DNA of 64,000 bases from JANXQG01 sp963804375 (GCA_963804375.1 CAWDQE010000019.1:124001-188000); one strand, 5' to 3'; counted from the stretch's first letter, positions 27,971-38,241 are shown. Notes: a model not told the origin generated them from the letters alone. Program-made: numbers and translations.

Positions 27971-28156
27971 ATTCGGTCATCCTGTCCGGGGAATAGTATT
28001 TCAGCCACGCTTTGGAGACAACCAGACATCGGGCGGCCAGCAACCGATTTCTAGCAGGCGGCGGGAATTCTAACACCGGCAAGAGGGATTGCCAATCCGC
28101 CTTGCCCACCGCGGCGGCCGGCAGATCAGTTTCTGCTGGCTGCCTCAGTGCGCGAC

Positions 28157-28849
28157 TCACCGCCCGTCCACTCGGCGATCGGGGGCGGCACTCTCGCGGA
28201 AAATCCCGCGAAGGAGCAAATGGGTCGGCAAAAAAACGCACGTCGGCAAAACGACCATCAGGAGTCCAAGGTAGGCCAAGGGCGGCATCCAGGTTTGCGG
28301 CCCGCTGTCGCTCATGCCATAAACGTAGTCGATGTTTACGGGCAGATTCGGGTTGTCGGACGGCGCCGGTGGCGCCGGCATGAGAAAGTAACAGACCAGC
28401 ATCAACCCCCACGCCAGCACGGTCCACGCGCGAAATGCCCGCCGGTCGTAGCCGATTCGCCAAATGATCCAAATCAGCAACAGCGGCAACCAGAAATGGA
28501 ATAGCGACAGGGTCCGGGTGAAGAGCGGGATAGTCGGGCTGAACATGTAGGCGGTCATGCCCGTCATTGGCAGACCGGCCAATTCTCCCAGGAAATCCAC
28601 CATCCAGAATGTCTGCGGCAGCAGGATGCCCACGGCGGGCATCGAGGCCCAAAGGGAGTTTTCCCGCCACAGGGCGACCAGGGCCATCAACGCGGCCACA
28701 TCACAGTAATACAAGAAGTTCGTCGGCCCGTAGCAATACACGTAGTACGGGACCAGAACGGCCACGAATCCCGTGTAAAGCAGCTTTACCCAAAGCGGGA
28801 TGCGGCTGCAAGAAGGCCCGTTATTCAAGTCTTTTGCGGCGTCTGACAT
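28157..28849 (-). CDS. Polytopic membrane protein of unknown function
   Basis: A 230-residue protein with six predicted membrane helices (LLYTGFVAVLVPYYVYC; VAALMALVAL; PLLLIWIIWRIGY; AWTVLAWGLMLVCYFLM; PPLAYLGLLMVVLPTCVFL among them). The start at 28849 is favoured by AAGGA just upstream. YCYGPTNFLYYCDVAAL and MVDFLGELAG are conserved-looking aromatic and polar signatures that I recall from uncharacterised planctomycete membrane proteins. No catalytic motif. It is on the same strand as the MFS gene, about 190 bases upstream of it. Confidence 0.65.
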   Translation of the reverse strand: MSDAAKDLNNGPSCSRIPLWVKLLYTGFVAVLVPYYVYCYGPTNFLYYCDVAALMALVALWRENSLWASMPAVGILLPQTFWMVDFLGELAGLPMTGMTAYMFSPTIPLFTRTLSLFHFWLPLLLIWIIWRIGYDRRAFRAWTVLAWGLMLVCYFLMPAPPAPSDNPNLPVNIDYVYGMSDSGPQTWMPPLAYLGLLMVVLPTCVFLPTHLLLRGIFRESAAPDRRVDGR

Positions 28850-29023
28850 AGTCCTTGCTTGCGGCTGTTTTGCGAGGGCTCCCCATTGGATCAATCATCG
28901 AGGCGAGGATTGAGCGGGGATATCACGACCGTCTGCCGCCCTACCATCTGTAACCCCTCTATAGATGCCAGGCAGAGTCGCCAATTTTACCGAATTCCAA
29001 GTATTAACGTCTAGCCCCCGGTG

Positions 29024-29039
29024 TTGTATCTTGATACAA
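29024..29039. promoter_or_regulatory. Palindromic operator candidate of the toxin-antitoxin pair
   Basis: TTGTATC (29024-29030) and GATACAA (29033-29039) form a perfect inverted repeat with a two-base gap, just ahead of the toxin gene. TACAAT at 29035-29040 could serve as a -10 box inside it. XRE antitoxins commonly bind such sites to repress their own operon. Confidence 0.5.
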
Positions 29040-29056
29040 TACCAAGGAACAGTCGA

Positions 29057-29305
29057 ATGGTAGGACTTCGAATTCTTTGGGGCCTTGAACCTGGCGACAA
29101 TGCGAAGCATGTGGCCGACCACGGGTTGGACATCGACGACGTCGAGCATGTTTTGAGGAACCCCACAAAGCACAGCACCAGCCGCAGCAGCGGTCGCCCG
29201 ATGGTTTTCGGATACACTCCCTCGGGTGAATGCATCGCGGTCCTTGATGAAGAGTTGGACGAAGACACCGTGTATTCTGTGACTGCCTTTCCAATCGCGG
29301 ATTGA
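29057..29305 (+). CDS. BrnT-like type II toxin
   Basis: An 82-residue protein with the layout of the BrnT/RelE-type ribonuclease toxins: an opening strand (LRILWGLEPGDNAKHVADHG), a helix (LDIDDVEHVLRNP), and strands ending FGYTPSGECIAVLDEEL and VYSVTAFPI. The N-x2-K-H-x3-HG pattern and the following acidic helix match BrnT. The ATG at 29057 has AAGGAA seven bases upstream. It is followed after three bases by an HTH gene, the usual toxin-antitoxin order for this family. An uncharacterised DUF4258-type protein is the alternative reading. Confidence 0.6.
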   Translation: MVGLRILWGLEPGDNAKHVADHGLDIDDVEHVLRNPTKHSTSRSSGRPMVFGYTPSGECIAVLDEELDEDTVYSVTAFPIAD

Positions 29306-29308
29306 CTT

Positions 29309-29659
29309 ATGGCTCAAGAGAAAGCACCGAAGCAACTGGCCGAGCACGCGGCACGTGTCATTGGTCGCCTGCCCGAAGAGAATAGCGCCGAGCTCGACCG
29401 CGTCATGGTGCAGGTGGAAGCGGAACTGTGCGACCGCATCAAGAAGGCAAGCCCCGCGCGGATTGCCCTGGCAAAATTGAAACTGGCTCGTCTGCGTGAA
29501 GGGTTCAGCCTAGGCGAGATTGCCGAGAAGTCAGGAATCGACCGCGGCAACCTAAGCAAATTGGAAAACAACGCCGACAACGTCGAACTCAATACGCTGG
29601 CGCGGCTGGCCGACGCGCTCGGTTACGATGTCGTGTTGGACCTCCGCAAACGACCGTAG
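29309..29659 (+). CDS. XRE-family helix-turn-helix protein, probable antitoxin
   Basis: A 116-residue protein. The N-terminal half is a charged helical segment, probably the toxin-binding part. The C-terminal half is a Cro/C1-type helix-turn-helix: LREGFSLGEIAEKSGIDRGNLSKLENNADN, then VELNTLARLADALGYDVVLDL. It starts three bases after the toxin stop, so the two are co-translated. It probably neutralises the toxin and binds the palindrome at 29024. Antitoxins paired with BrnT are more often BrnA-type, so the pairing is partly inferred from position. Confidence 0.72.
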   Translation: MAQEKAPKQLAEHAARVIGRLPEENSAELDRVMVQVEAELCDRIKKASPARIALAKLKLARLREGFSLGEIAEKSGIDRGNLSKLENNADNVELNTLARLADALGYDVVLDLRKRP

Positions 29660-29772
29660 GCGGCCGTTTACGCCTGGACGATCCGCGATCGGCTGCCAAC
29701 CGTCCCCATGCCGCTTAAGAAAGGCGCCGCCGCCTTCACATTACACCTCCGCCTGCTCGTGGGATTATCGCG

Positions 29773-32700
29773 ATGATTCGACAAACTGTCGCCGCGTTAC
29801 TGTTCTTGGGATTCACAACGTCGTATTGCTCGGCCGGCGAAGCAGCCCGGACCGCCGCGCGGATGTGGGAACAGGACATTACGATTCCGACCTACCGCAG
29901 TGGTGAGCCGGAGAAGGACCCGATCTTCTACAATGGCCGCAGCTACCAGGGCGCGAAAGGGCCCGTTTATCCCTACCCGCTCCTGGATACGCTCAGCGAC
30001 GTGAAGGAGGACCGCAAGTACCACGCCGTGTTCCTGGAGAATCGCTACGTACAGTTCTCCATCACCCCCGAGCTTGGGGGCCGCGTCTTCAGCGGGCAGG
30101 ACCGGGGCAACGGCTACGACTTCCTCTACCGCCAGCACGTCATCAAGCCCGCCCTGATCGGCATGATCGGCGCGTGGATCTCCGGGGGCATCGAGTGGGA
30201 TATTCCCCACCACCACCGGGCCACGACCTTCATGCCCGTCGCCTACCGCCTGGTGGAAAACGCCGACGGCAGCAAGACGGTCTGGCTGGGCGAGATCGAG
30301 CGCCGGCACCGCATGAAATGGGTCGTCGGTTTGACGCTCTTTCCCGACCGGTCCTACCTGAAGGCCACGGTCAAGCTGTTCAATCGCACCCCCCTGGCCC
30401 ATTCCATGCTGTACTTTGCCAACGTGGCCGTACCAGCGAATGTGGGCTACCAGGTGATTTTTCCGCCCGGCACGCGCTACGGCACGCAGCACGGCAAGAG
30501 CGAGTTTGTCGACTGGCCCATCGGTCGCGGCGTCTATGGCGGCCTGGATCGCTCCGGGGTCGACCTGAGCTGGTGGAAGAACCTGCCCACGCCCGTATCG
30601 ATCTTCGCCTGGAACCACGAGGACGATTTCTTCGGCGGCTACGACCACGGAAAAAAGGCCGGTGTGGCGATTATCGCCGACCACCACGTTGCGCCGGGCA
30701 AGAAGTTCTTCGCCTGGGGCAACGGGCCGGAAGGCGAGATGTGGAACAAAGTGTTGACCGACGCCGACCCGGAGTACCGGGTACCCCGACCGTACCTGGA
30801 GCTAATGTCGGGCGGGTACTCCGACAATCAGCCCGACTATAGTTGGGTCGAGCCCGGCGAGGTGAAGGTCGTGGAACAATATTTCTACCCGATTCGCGAA
30901 TTGGGCGGGATCAAGAATGCCAACCTCGACGCGGCCGTCAACCTGGAGATTGGCGACCGCATCCGACTTGCCTTGAATACGACCGCCGAGTTCCGCGAGG
31001 CCTACGTCGTCCTGCGGGCGGGCGACAAGGCGCTTTTCGAGAAGCATATCACGATCAGCCCGGCGCAACCGTTTGCCCAGGAACTGCCGTTGCCGCCGGG
31101 TGTGAAACCTGAAGAGGTGAAAGTCTCGCTGCTCACGGCCGAGCCAATCGCGCGCGGCAAAGAACTGATTGCTTACACTCCGCGGCCACGTGAATCCGCC
31201 ACGATGCCGCCGCCGGTCCAACCGCCACCCGCCCCGAACGACATCAAGACGGTCGAAGAACTTTACCTTGCCGGGCTGCGATTGCAGCAGTTCCATAGCC
31301 CGGCCCGCGAACCGTATCCCTATTACGAAGAGGCCCTGCGCCGCGATCCGGGCGACTACCGCTCGAACGTGGCCTTGGGAATCCTATACTGCGAGCGGGC
31401 TATGTATGCGGAGGCCGAAAAGCACCTGCTGGCGGCGGTCGAACGGGCAAGCCGCAACTACACGCGGCCCAAAGACGGCGAAGCGCTCTACTACCTGGGC
31501 ATCGCCTTGCGCGGTCAGGGCAAAGAGAAAGAGGCCGACGACGCCTTCCACAAGGCGACATGGGACCTCGCCTGGCAGGGCGCAGGCAATGTTGCCTTGG
31601 CCAAGAGCGCCTGCCGCAGACACGACTTCATACATGCCCTGGAATACATCGACCGTGCGACCGCCGTCGGGGCGATGAACACGCAGGCCCTGGACATCAA
31701 GACCGCGATATTGCGGTACCTGGGCCGCGGTCAGGAGGCGATTGCCGTGGCCCAAAAGGCAAGCAAGCTCGACCCTCTCGATCTTTGGGCGGCCGACCAA
31801 CTTTGGCGATTGAACGACGATTGGTCTTTGACCATGAGTATACGTGGCAAAAACACGCAATCCTATCTTGAGATGGCTGTCGATTACGGCAATTGCGGCA
31901 TGTACGAGGAAGCAATCGATGTGCTCCGGCTGGTGGTCAGAGCGTGGGGGAAGACCGGCGTCGATCCCATGGTCTATTACTACCTGGGCTATTACTACAG
32001 ATTGAAGGATTGCCGGTTGAAGGATGACTTTTGGGAGGAAGCCGACGCGTGTTTGCGAACGGCCGCCCAGGTGTCGCCAGACTACTGTTTCCCCTTCCGC
32101 CTGGAATCGATCGAAGTCCTCCGCGCGGCCATGGTCCACAATCCGCGCGACGCCCGCGCGTCGTATTACTTGGGCAACCTGCTATATGACATCCAGCCCG
32201 AGGCCGCCGTGCAGGCGTGGGAGCGGGCACGGGAACTCGACGGCAAATGGGCCATGGTGCATCGCAATCTGGCCTGGGCCTACGCCCACACTGAGCACCA
32301 GAGCGCAAAGGCCATCGCCAGCCTGGAAAAGGCGGTTGCCTGCGACCCACAGGACCCGCGGCTGTACGTCGAGTTGGACGCGCTTTACGACGCGGTCAAT
32401 GCCGACTTGCCCACGCGCCTGGCACTGCTGGAGCGGAACCACGCGACGATCGCTCGTCGCGACGACGCCCTGCTGCGGGAAATCTCATTGCTGGTCCTCG
32501 TGGGGCGTTACGATCGGGCCCTGGAACTGCTGGCGAACCATCATTTCCGTGTTTGGGAAGGCGAGACGGGCGTGCATGACGTATACGCCGACGCACTTCT
32601 GCTCCGCGGGCAGCAGTCGCTGCGATCCGGGAAGTACGCCGCGGCCCGCAAGGATTTCCAGGCGGCCCTGGAGTATCCGGAGCGTTTCGAGACCGCCAAA

Positions 32701-33129
32701 GCCGGTCGCGGCCAGGGCCGGCTCGCCGAGATCGATTACTTCCTCGGCGTGGTCAGCGGTGCCGAAGGCCGCGCGGATCAAGCGCGGCGCTACTTCGAGC
32801 AATCGGCCGCCAGCCCGGCCGCTGCACCCGCGATGCGCTACTACCAGGGACTGGCCGCCCGGAAACTGGGCCAGGAAGCCAAAGCGGCACGGCTTTTCGA
32901 CGAATTGATCCGCATCGGGCAAGAACGGTTGCACGCGGCGGGCGAATTGGACTTCTTCGCCAAGTTCGGCACCCGGCAGTCCCCGTCGGTGCGGAAGGCC
33001 GAGGCGTATTGGCTCGTGGGGCTGGGGCACTTGGGCAAAGGTCACGTTGCCGAAGCGCGGAAGCAGTTCGAGGCGGCCCTGCAAGCGCACGCCTCGCATC
33101 TGGCGCGCGGGTCATGCTGGCCACGATAA
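29773..33129 (+). CDS. Secreted DUF5107 and TPR-repeat protein
   Basis: An 1118-residue exported protein (signal peptide residues 1-21). Residues 30-400 are a DUF5107-type domain: YHAVFLENRYVQFSITPELGGRVF, GIEWDIPHHHRATTFMP and YFANVAVPANVGYQVIFP, a beta-sandwich of the galactose-mutarotase-like class seen in carbohydrate-active proteins. Residues 470-1110 are tandem TPR helices (e.g. YRSNVALGILYCERAMYAEAEKHLL). The last codons look frame-shifted: after AALQAHASHLA the next frame reads ARVMLATIKD and ends at 33138, a more typical family end. The break lies in a GGCGCGCGGG tract (33101-33110). Function unknown; a role in handling sugars is likely. Confidence 0.85.
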   Translation: MIRQTVAALLFLGFTTSYCSAGEAARTAARMWEQDITIPTYRSGEPEKDPIFYNGRSYQGAKGPVYPYPLLDTLSDVKEDRKYHAVFLENRYVQFSITPELGGRVFSGQDRGNGYDFLYRQHVIKPALIGMIGAWISGGIEWDIPHHHRATTFMPVAYRLVENADGSKTVWLGEIERRHRMKWVVGLTLFPDRSYLKATVKLFNRTPLAHSMLYFANVAVPANVGYQVIFPPGTRYGTQHGKSEFVDWPIGRGVYGGLDRSGVDLSWWKNLPTPVSIFAWNHEDDFFGGYDHGKKAGVAIIADHHVAPGKKFFAWGNGPEGEMWNKVLTDADPEYRVPRPYLELMSGGYSDNQPDYSWVEPGEVKVVEQYFYPIRELGGIKNANLDAAVNLEIGDRIRLALNTTAEFREAYVVLRAGDKALFEKHITISPAQPFAQELPLPPGVKPEEVKVSLLTAEPIARGKELIAYTPRPRESATMPPPVQPPPAPNDIKTVEELYLAGLRLQQFHSPAREPYPYYEEALRRDPGDYRSNVALGILYCERAMYAEAEKHLLAAVERASRNYTRPKDGEALYYLGIALRGQGKEKEADDAFHKATWDLAWQGAGNVALAKSACRRHDFIHALEYIDRATAVGAMNTQALDIKTAILRYLGRGQEAIAVAQKASKLDPLDLWAADQLWRLNDDWSLTMSIRGKNTQSYLEMAVDYGNCGMYEEAIDVLRLVVRAWGKTGVDPMVYYYLGYYYRLKDCRLKDDFWEEADACLRTAAQVSPDYCFPFRLESIEVLRAAMVHNPRDARASYYLGNLLYDIQPEAAVQAWERARELDGKWAMVHRNLAWAYAHTEHQSAKAIASLEKAVACDPQDPRLYVELDALYDAVNADLPTRLALLERNHATIARRDDALLREISLLVLVGRYDRALELLANHHFRVWEGETGVHDVYADALLLRGQQSLRSGKYAAARKDFQAALEYPERFETAKAGRGQGRLAEIDYFLGVVSGAEGRADQARRYFEQSAASPAAAPAMRYYQGLAARKLGQEAKAARLFDELIRIGQERLHAAGELDFFAKFGTRQSPSVRKAEAYWLVGLGHLGKGHVAEARKQFEAALQAHASHLARGSCWPR

Positions 33130-33137
33130 AGGATTGA

Positions 33138-34430
33138 TTATTTTGCCGACGGTTTCAGCTCGAAGTGATGCTCCTTTGGGATTCGGGCCGTATTGATCTG
33201 GGCTTCGAGGTCGCTGATTTGCTTGTCGAGTTCACGGAGCCGGCTTTGCGCTCCTCGGCCGAGCTGGACATTGCGCCAGCGTTGGAAGTAGACATCGTTT
33301 TTCTTGAATACGAGTGCCAGGACCTGCTGGGCCTGCTTGGCGATGGGGCCCGCGCAGGTCGCCAGATTGTATCCGCTTGCCAGTTCGTCTTTGCTCGCCG
33401 TAGCGGCCGGTTCCCCGTCGATGGTCAGATCGTAACGGTCGGCGGCAAGCCCTTTCACCTTCAATTCATAGCGGTCCAGGTCGTCGAGCACGGGCGCCAG
33501 CTTGAGGGCCGGCTCGGCACGCCGGTCGATAGGCATCGGCAGCGCATCGTCTAGGCGGTCGAAGCTCAACGTGCCTTGGTCAACCTTGAGGTTCGATACG
33601 CGGCAATTCTTGGCCTGCGCCACTTCAACGCCGTTTGCGGTAACATCCAATTCGACGCTGGAAACGAGCGCGGGCGCGTGCAGGCCCTTGAGGATTGCCC
33701 AAGCCATCAGGGTATGGCCGGCCGGGCCGGGGTGCACCGCATCCCCGCCGCCAATGAAGGCAAGCGGATTGGCCGAGCGCTGCTTCATCATAATGGCCAT
33801 GTACGGGTCGAACTGGTCCACGAAAAGCGCGTTCTCCTTGGAGCAAACCACCTTGAGGCCGTCCGAGAACTTCCTCAGCGACTGGTTGCGCACATCCTTG
33901 TCCGGATCGGGGCGGCGGTCCTCGATCGGCTGCGGCGTCAGCAGGGCCACGCGGGCGCCATGCTGCGTGAGGACCTTGACGATTTCCGCCTGGCTCCGGG
34001 AGTAAGCCCGGAAGATATCCGGCCGGAATTGTTGGTAAGCGTGGTCATTCATGCCGAAGTCGACGGTCACGGCGGTAGGTTTAAGCGGCAGCACGTCGCG
34101 CGCCAGGCCGGCGCCGACGGATTTTTCGACCATTTTCTGCTGCTCATCTTCCTTGGCGGCGAAGAGCTTGCCTTCGTCGGGATGGGCACGCTGGCGGAGC
34201 CAGGCCGTGTCGCCGCCCCAGCCGACGTTCCGGAACGTGAACTTCTCCTGGGGAAAACGCGTAAGGACATAGGCTTCCACGTAGGTGGTGTACAGCTTCT
34301 GCTCCGTGATGCTGTCGCCCAGGAACACGACGCGATCGCCGTCGTGGAAGAAGAAGCCCGCGTCCTTCGCGCAGGCAGCCGTCACCAGCACGGCCCAAAG
34401 CAAGCAACTCGTCAACATTTTTCTCATCAT
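33138..34430 (-). CDS. Secreted SGNH/GDSL-family hydrolase
   Basis: A 430-residue exported esterase-like protein. All four SGNH blocks are present: FLGDSITEQ (nucleophile Ser), NVGWGGDTAW (Gly), FGMNDHAYQQ (Asn) and DAVHPGPAGH (Asp and His). Such planctomycete enzymes probably remove acyl groups from polysaccharides. The C-terminal 170 residues add a beta-rich domain and a final coiled coil (LRELDKQISDLEAQINT). The start at 34430 is chosen for the signal peptide (MLTSCLLWAVLVTAACA) and an upstream AAAGGG; the frame is open for 130 codons further upstream but that part is not protein-like. It converges with the DUF5107 gene, and the two ends nearly touch. Confidence 0.85.
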   Translation of the reverse strand: MMRKMLTSCLLWAVLVTAACAKDAGFFFHDGDRVVFLGDSITEQKLYTTYVEAYVLTRFPQEKFTFRNVGWGGDTAWLRQRAHPDEGKLFAAKEDEQQKMVEKSVGAGLARDVLPLKPTAVTVDFGMNDHAYQQFRPDIFRAYSRSQAEIVKVLTQHGARVALLTPQPIEDRRPDPDKDVRNQSLRKFSDGLKVVCSKENALFVDQFDPYMAIMMKQRSANPLAFIGGGDAVHPGPAGHTLMAWAILKGLHAPALVSSVELDVTANGVEVAQAKNCRVSNLKVDQGTLSFDRLDDALPMPIDRRAEPALKLAPVLDDLDRYELKVKGLAADRYDLTIDGEPAATASKDELASGYNLATCAGPIAKQAQQVLALVFKKNDVYFQRWRNVQLGRGAQSRLRELDKQISDLEAQINTARIPKEHHFELKPSAK

Positions 34431-34647
34431 CGTCTGCAGCCCTTTCATCTTGAGGATTCTGATTTGCAAGATTCTTTGCACCCGCGACGCAATCGCTGGA
34501 CTCATCACGCTCCGCTGTGATGAAGAGCCATCACAGTGGCAGCCCGATGGTATACGAGTTTCGTTGCCGATCTTGGCATTGTCAAGCGCCCCCGCGAGAA
34601 TTCTACTTTCCCTTGCAACCGCGAAGCCGTTGAACCCTGAAGTTTGC
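34431..34647. other. Divergent intergenic region
   Basis: No gene recognised between the SGNH hydrolase start and the promoter at 34648; it should hold the hydrolase promoter on the minus strand, but no clear consensus was found. Confidence 0.35.
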
Positions 34648-34676
34648 TTGCGCGGCATTCTCTGGCGACGTACAAT
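34648..34676 (+). promoter_or_regulatory. Candidate promoter of the HtrA-thioredoxin operon
   Basis: TTGCGC (34648-34653), a 17-base spacer and TACAAT (34671-34676). The predicted leader before the start codon at 34909 is about 225 bases. Confidence 0.45.
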
Positions 34677-34908
34677 AAGGCCGTTTGGTTGCCCATGCCT
34701 CTCTCGGGTCTCCCAAACTGCTTGTTTTATCCTTTCGTTCGGAGAGCATGGCCACATCGCACGTGGCTGAAAGGCAAGAAACCCTAGCCGAGAGAGCTGA
34801 TTTGTGCTATCATGGAGCACGGTGCCTGTTGAGTCCCGGCCGGCAGAACCGGTGCGGCCCTTTCATGGATGGAAATCCCCGTTTCCTCTTAACCGGAGGT
34901 ATCGTGCC

Positions 34909-37042
34909 ATGTCGCAAGGTGACGTTTCGAGGCCTCGTCGCAGGATTCCGATTTGGGTCTGGTTCGCAGCGGCAAACGTTCTGGTGCTCGTTGCCGCTGG
35001 AACGGCCTACTACCTGTTTTTTGGCCGCGGTCGCAACACCGCCGTGAACCCCCGGTCGATCGCCCCCGCACCCCCTCCGGCGCAGCCGGGCGATGGGACC
35101 GCCGGCCGGCCCAAGTTGACCGTCGGACAGATCATCCGACAGGTCGATCGCGGCGTGGTCTTGATCACGGTGGAAAACGCTAAGAAAAACAAAATCGGTT
35201 TGGGCAGCGGCTTCCTCATCGATCGTTTGGGACTGGTGGCGACCAACTACCACGTGATCAGCAAGGCCTCAGCCGCCAAGGCGACCTTTGCCGACGGCAC
35301 TTCCATCGAACGTCAAGGGCTGCAGGGCATGGGACGCCGACGGCGACCTGGCCATTCTCGAGCTGGCCCGCGTGCCGGACAACGCCCAGGTCCTGCAACT
35401 TTGCAAGAATACGAATCGTCCCGCCGGCAGCGACGTGCTCGCCATCGGCCATCCGCAAGGCTTTCGCTTTACGACCACCACGGGGATCATCAGCGCGGTC
35501 CATCCCACGAAAGAGCTGCCGGGCAAGTACCGTGAAGCGATCGACGCCCCGGCGGACAACGTCTGGATCCAGACCAGCGCCGCGATCAACGGCGGCAACA
35601 GCGGAGGCCCCTTGCTCAACTTCGACGGCGAAGTGATCGCCATCAACACCTGGATCGCCCAGGGGCAGAATCTGGGCTTCGCCACGGACGTGCGCCACCT
35701 GGCCAGTCTTTACAGCGACCGGCTGGCCGACAAAGCCGTGAGCCTGGCCGATCTGACCGCCCCCGAACAGCAGGTCGACAACCTGTTGGGAGATTTCGCC
35801 AACCAGTACAAGTATCTGCTGGAGGCGGCGGGCAAGTCCTGGACCCAGGCCGCCGCGAAACGGATGATCGAGACCAAACACCCCGCCTTGACGTATCTGC
35901 CCAAGGCGATGGAGTTGGCCGACAAGTATCGCAAGCTGCCGGCCGGTTATCGGGCGATCGAGGCTGCCTGCTACATCGCCTCGTGCGACAACTGTCCGCC
36001 GCAGTGCGATCCGCTTTTCAAGCCCATCGCCAAGCGGATCATCGACAACTACCTGGAAAAGCCCGGAATGACCCGCGCTTTTTTCAAGCTCGGAGAGTCG
36101 CCGCTGGGCGAGGTCCGCACCTTACTGCGGCAAGCGGGGGAAAAAGGGCAGATGCCGAGGACCAAGGCCCTGTCGTTGCTCGCGCTGGCGCTGCTCTTGG
36201 AGCGCCAGGCCGGCGAAAAGCAGCAGCAATCCAACGAGGCGATCGAACTGCTGGAGCAGATCCGCGGCAAGTACGGCGACATCGAATGGCAAGACGGGCT
36301 GCTGCGCGACTTGCTGGAGCCGCTGGTCTTTGCGCTGAAGCATCTTCAGGTCGGCCGCACGCCGCCCGACATTATCGGCAAGGATGTAAACGGCGCCGAG
36401 ATAAAGCTGAGCGACTTCCGCGGCAAGGTCGTGGTCCTCGATTTCTGGGTCGACTGGTGCCCATATTGCCGTGAAATGTATCCGCTGGAGCGGCAGTTGG
36501 TGAAACGCTGCAAAGACAAGCCCGTGGTCGTCGTGGGGGTGAATTGCGACGAGCCGGCGCGGCTGCGGCAACTGACCGACAACGGCACGGTCACCTGGCG
36601 CAATTGGTCCGATGGCCCGCACGGACCGATTCATCAGACCTGGCAGATCACTGCCTTTCCCACGGTTTACGTACTCGACCACGCCGGCGTGATCCGTTAC
36701 CGGGGCGTTCGCGGGTCGAGCGTCGATGAAGCGGTTGATGCGTTGCTGAAGAAAATGCCTTCGCCCGGCGGCGGCGCTGCCGCCAAGCCGGTCGAACCGC
36801 GCGGCGGAACCCCCGCGGCCAAGACCGCGCAGGAAAATGCCAAGCCGGCCGACGCAAGCCAGGCCGGCGAAGACCAATCGCGGCAGTGGACTCGCCGCGA
36901 CGGCAAGGTCGCGCGCCTGCGGTTCGTGAAAGTGGACGGCCGAAAGGCCAGTTTCCTCACGGCTGCGGGAAAGACGTTTGTCATGTCTCTGGACGATCTC
37001 AGCGATGCGGACCAAAAATGGATCCGCGAGCACGCCAAGTGA
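34909..37042 (+). CDS. HtrA-like protease, thioredoxin and SHD1 fusion, frameshifted
   Basis: About 711 residues once one extra base near 35320-35330 is discounted. Before it the frame reads ADGTSIERQGLQ; after it AWDADGDLAILEL. Order: cytosolic tail, one membrane anchor (residues 15-37), a trypsin-like S1C protease with H115 (ATNYHVI), Asp near 146 (GDLAIL) and Ser near 231 (NGGNSGGPL), a helical region, a TlpA-like thioredoxin domain with CPYC (DFWVDWCPYCREMYP), and a C-terminal SHD1 domain (ARLRFVKVDGRKASFL...LDDLSDADQKWI). This would join periplasmic protein quality control to disulfide chemistry. The start has GGAGG ten bases upstream. If the frameshift is real, the protease lacks Asp and Ser. 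Confidence 0.8.
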
Positions 37043-37073
37043 TTCCAATTCGTCCATCCTGGAGATCGCAACC

Positions 37074-38054
37074 ATGTATCGCTGGAAGCAAGTGCTGACG
37101 GTCTTCTGTGCCATGGCAACGGCGGGCGCGTGCCGGGCTGCGGAAGATCCGCCGCCGCGGCGTCTGTCCGACCAGCAGCACAATCTCATGCTCTATATCA
37201 AGACGGAGGATCGGCCCGCGATTTATGTCGACGTGGCCAACCATTATGACGTTGGCTCGCCGAGCATTTCGCCCGACGGCAAGTGGATTGCCTTCGACGC
37301 CAACACGGTCGGCGATGCTCCCCTCCGCGAGAGTTGGCTGGTAAGCACGGCGGGCAAGGGGCTGCGCAAACTGGCCAACGGCGCCGCGCCGCGATGGTTC
37401 CCTGACGGAACCAAGCTGGCCTACACCCGCGACCGGGAAGGCCATGCGGACGTCCACGCGAAATCGGACGTTTACGAGCTGGATCTGGCCTCGGGAAAGG
37501 ATCGCGTGCTTTGCGAAGGCCGCTTTGGGGATTGGTCTCCGGACGGGAAGCGGCTGGTGTTTGCCCGCGGCGGCGAGGTCACCGACAACGGCGGGACGCA
37601 TTGGGACTCGTTGCTCTATCTGGCCAAGGCCGACGGCAGCGAGGTCCAGGAATTGGGGCGGGGCGACTGGCCCAGTTGGTCGCCCGACGGCAAGAAGGTG
37701 GCCTTCGTGCACCACGCGGAGACCGGGCCGCCGCTGGTCTGGGTGATCGATCTGGCGACCAAGCGGCGGCGGCGGCTGGGGGCCGGGTTCTATCGGCCGC
37801 AATGGTCGGGCGACAGTCGAAGCGTGCTGGTCAAGGCCTACATGCTGACGGACGACGCCGAGGGGCACATTGCCTTCCCGGCCCGCTTGTATCTTGCCAA
37901 GGACCGGGTGGAGTTCTTCGGCATGACTCTCGACAACCCCTGGGCGCCCTGCCTTTCCCGCGACGGCAAGACGATGGTGCTTGTCGTGGACAGCGACAAA
38001 CCGGAAAAGCCCAAGGATGTCGTCGAACCGGAGGTAGAAAATGACCGAAAATGA
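37074..38054 (+). CDS. TolB-like PD40 beta-propeller protein
   Basis: A 326-residue exported protein (signal peptide TVFCAMATAGACRA). It contains the PD40 blades typical of TolB: SPSISPDGKWIAFDANT, APRWFPDGTKLAYTRDR, FGDWSPDGKRLVFARGG, WPSWSPDGKKVAFVHHA, YRPQWSGDSRSVLVKA and APCLSRDGKTMVLVVD. It is a periplasmic propeller of unknown partner. The start is supported by GGAGA and lies 31 bases after the protease stop, so the two genes are probably co-transcribed. Confidence 0.85.
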   Translation: MYRWKQVLTVFCAMATAGACRAAEDPPPRRLSDQQHNLMLYIKTEDRPAIYVDVANHYDVGSPSISPDGKWIAFDANTVGDAPLRESWLVSTAGKGLRKLANGAAPRWFPDGTKLAYTRDREGHADVHAKSDVYELDLASGKDRVLCEGRFGDWSPDGKRLVFARGGEVTDNGGTHWDSLLYLAKADGSEVQELGRGDWPSWSPDGKKVAFVHHAETGPPLVWVIDLATKRRRRLGAGFYRPQWSGDSRSVLVKAYMLTDDAEGHIAFPARLYLAKDRVEFFGMTLDNPWAPCLSRDGKTMVLVVDSDKPEKPKDVVEPEVENDRK

Positions 38055-38241
38055 CAAGGAAACACTCACTTGTGGCAATAGTGACAAGATTCCATGACCG
38101 ACCGATTAAAGGAATGAGGGTTGTTAATCATAGTAGAATTATCATGGGGCCCTTTTCGCCAGCCGCGGGGTTATATAAGATAGAGTGTACCTGCGCACGG
38201 CGAGAGCCCCCCTTCCTACCTGCTCGCACCAAGAGATTGCC

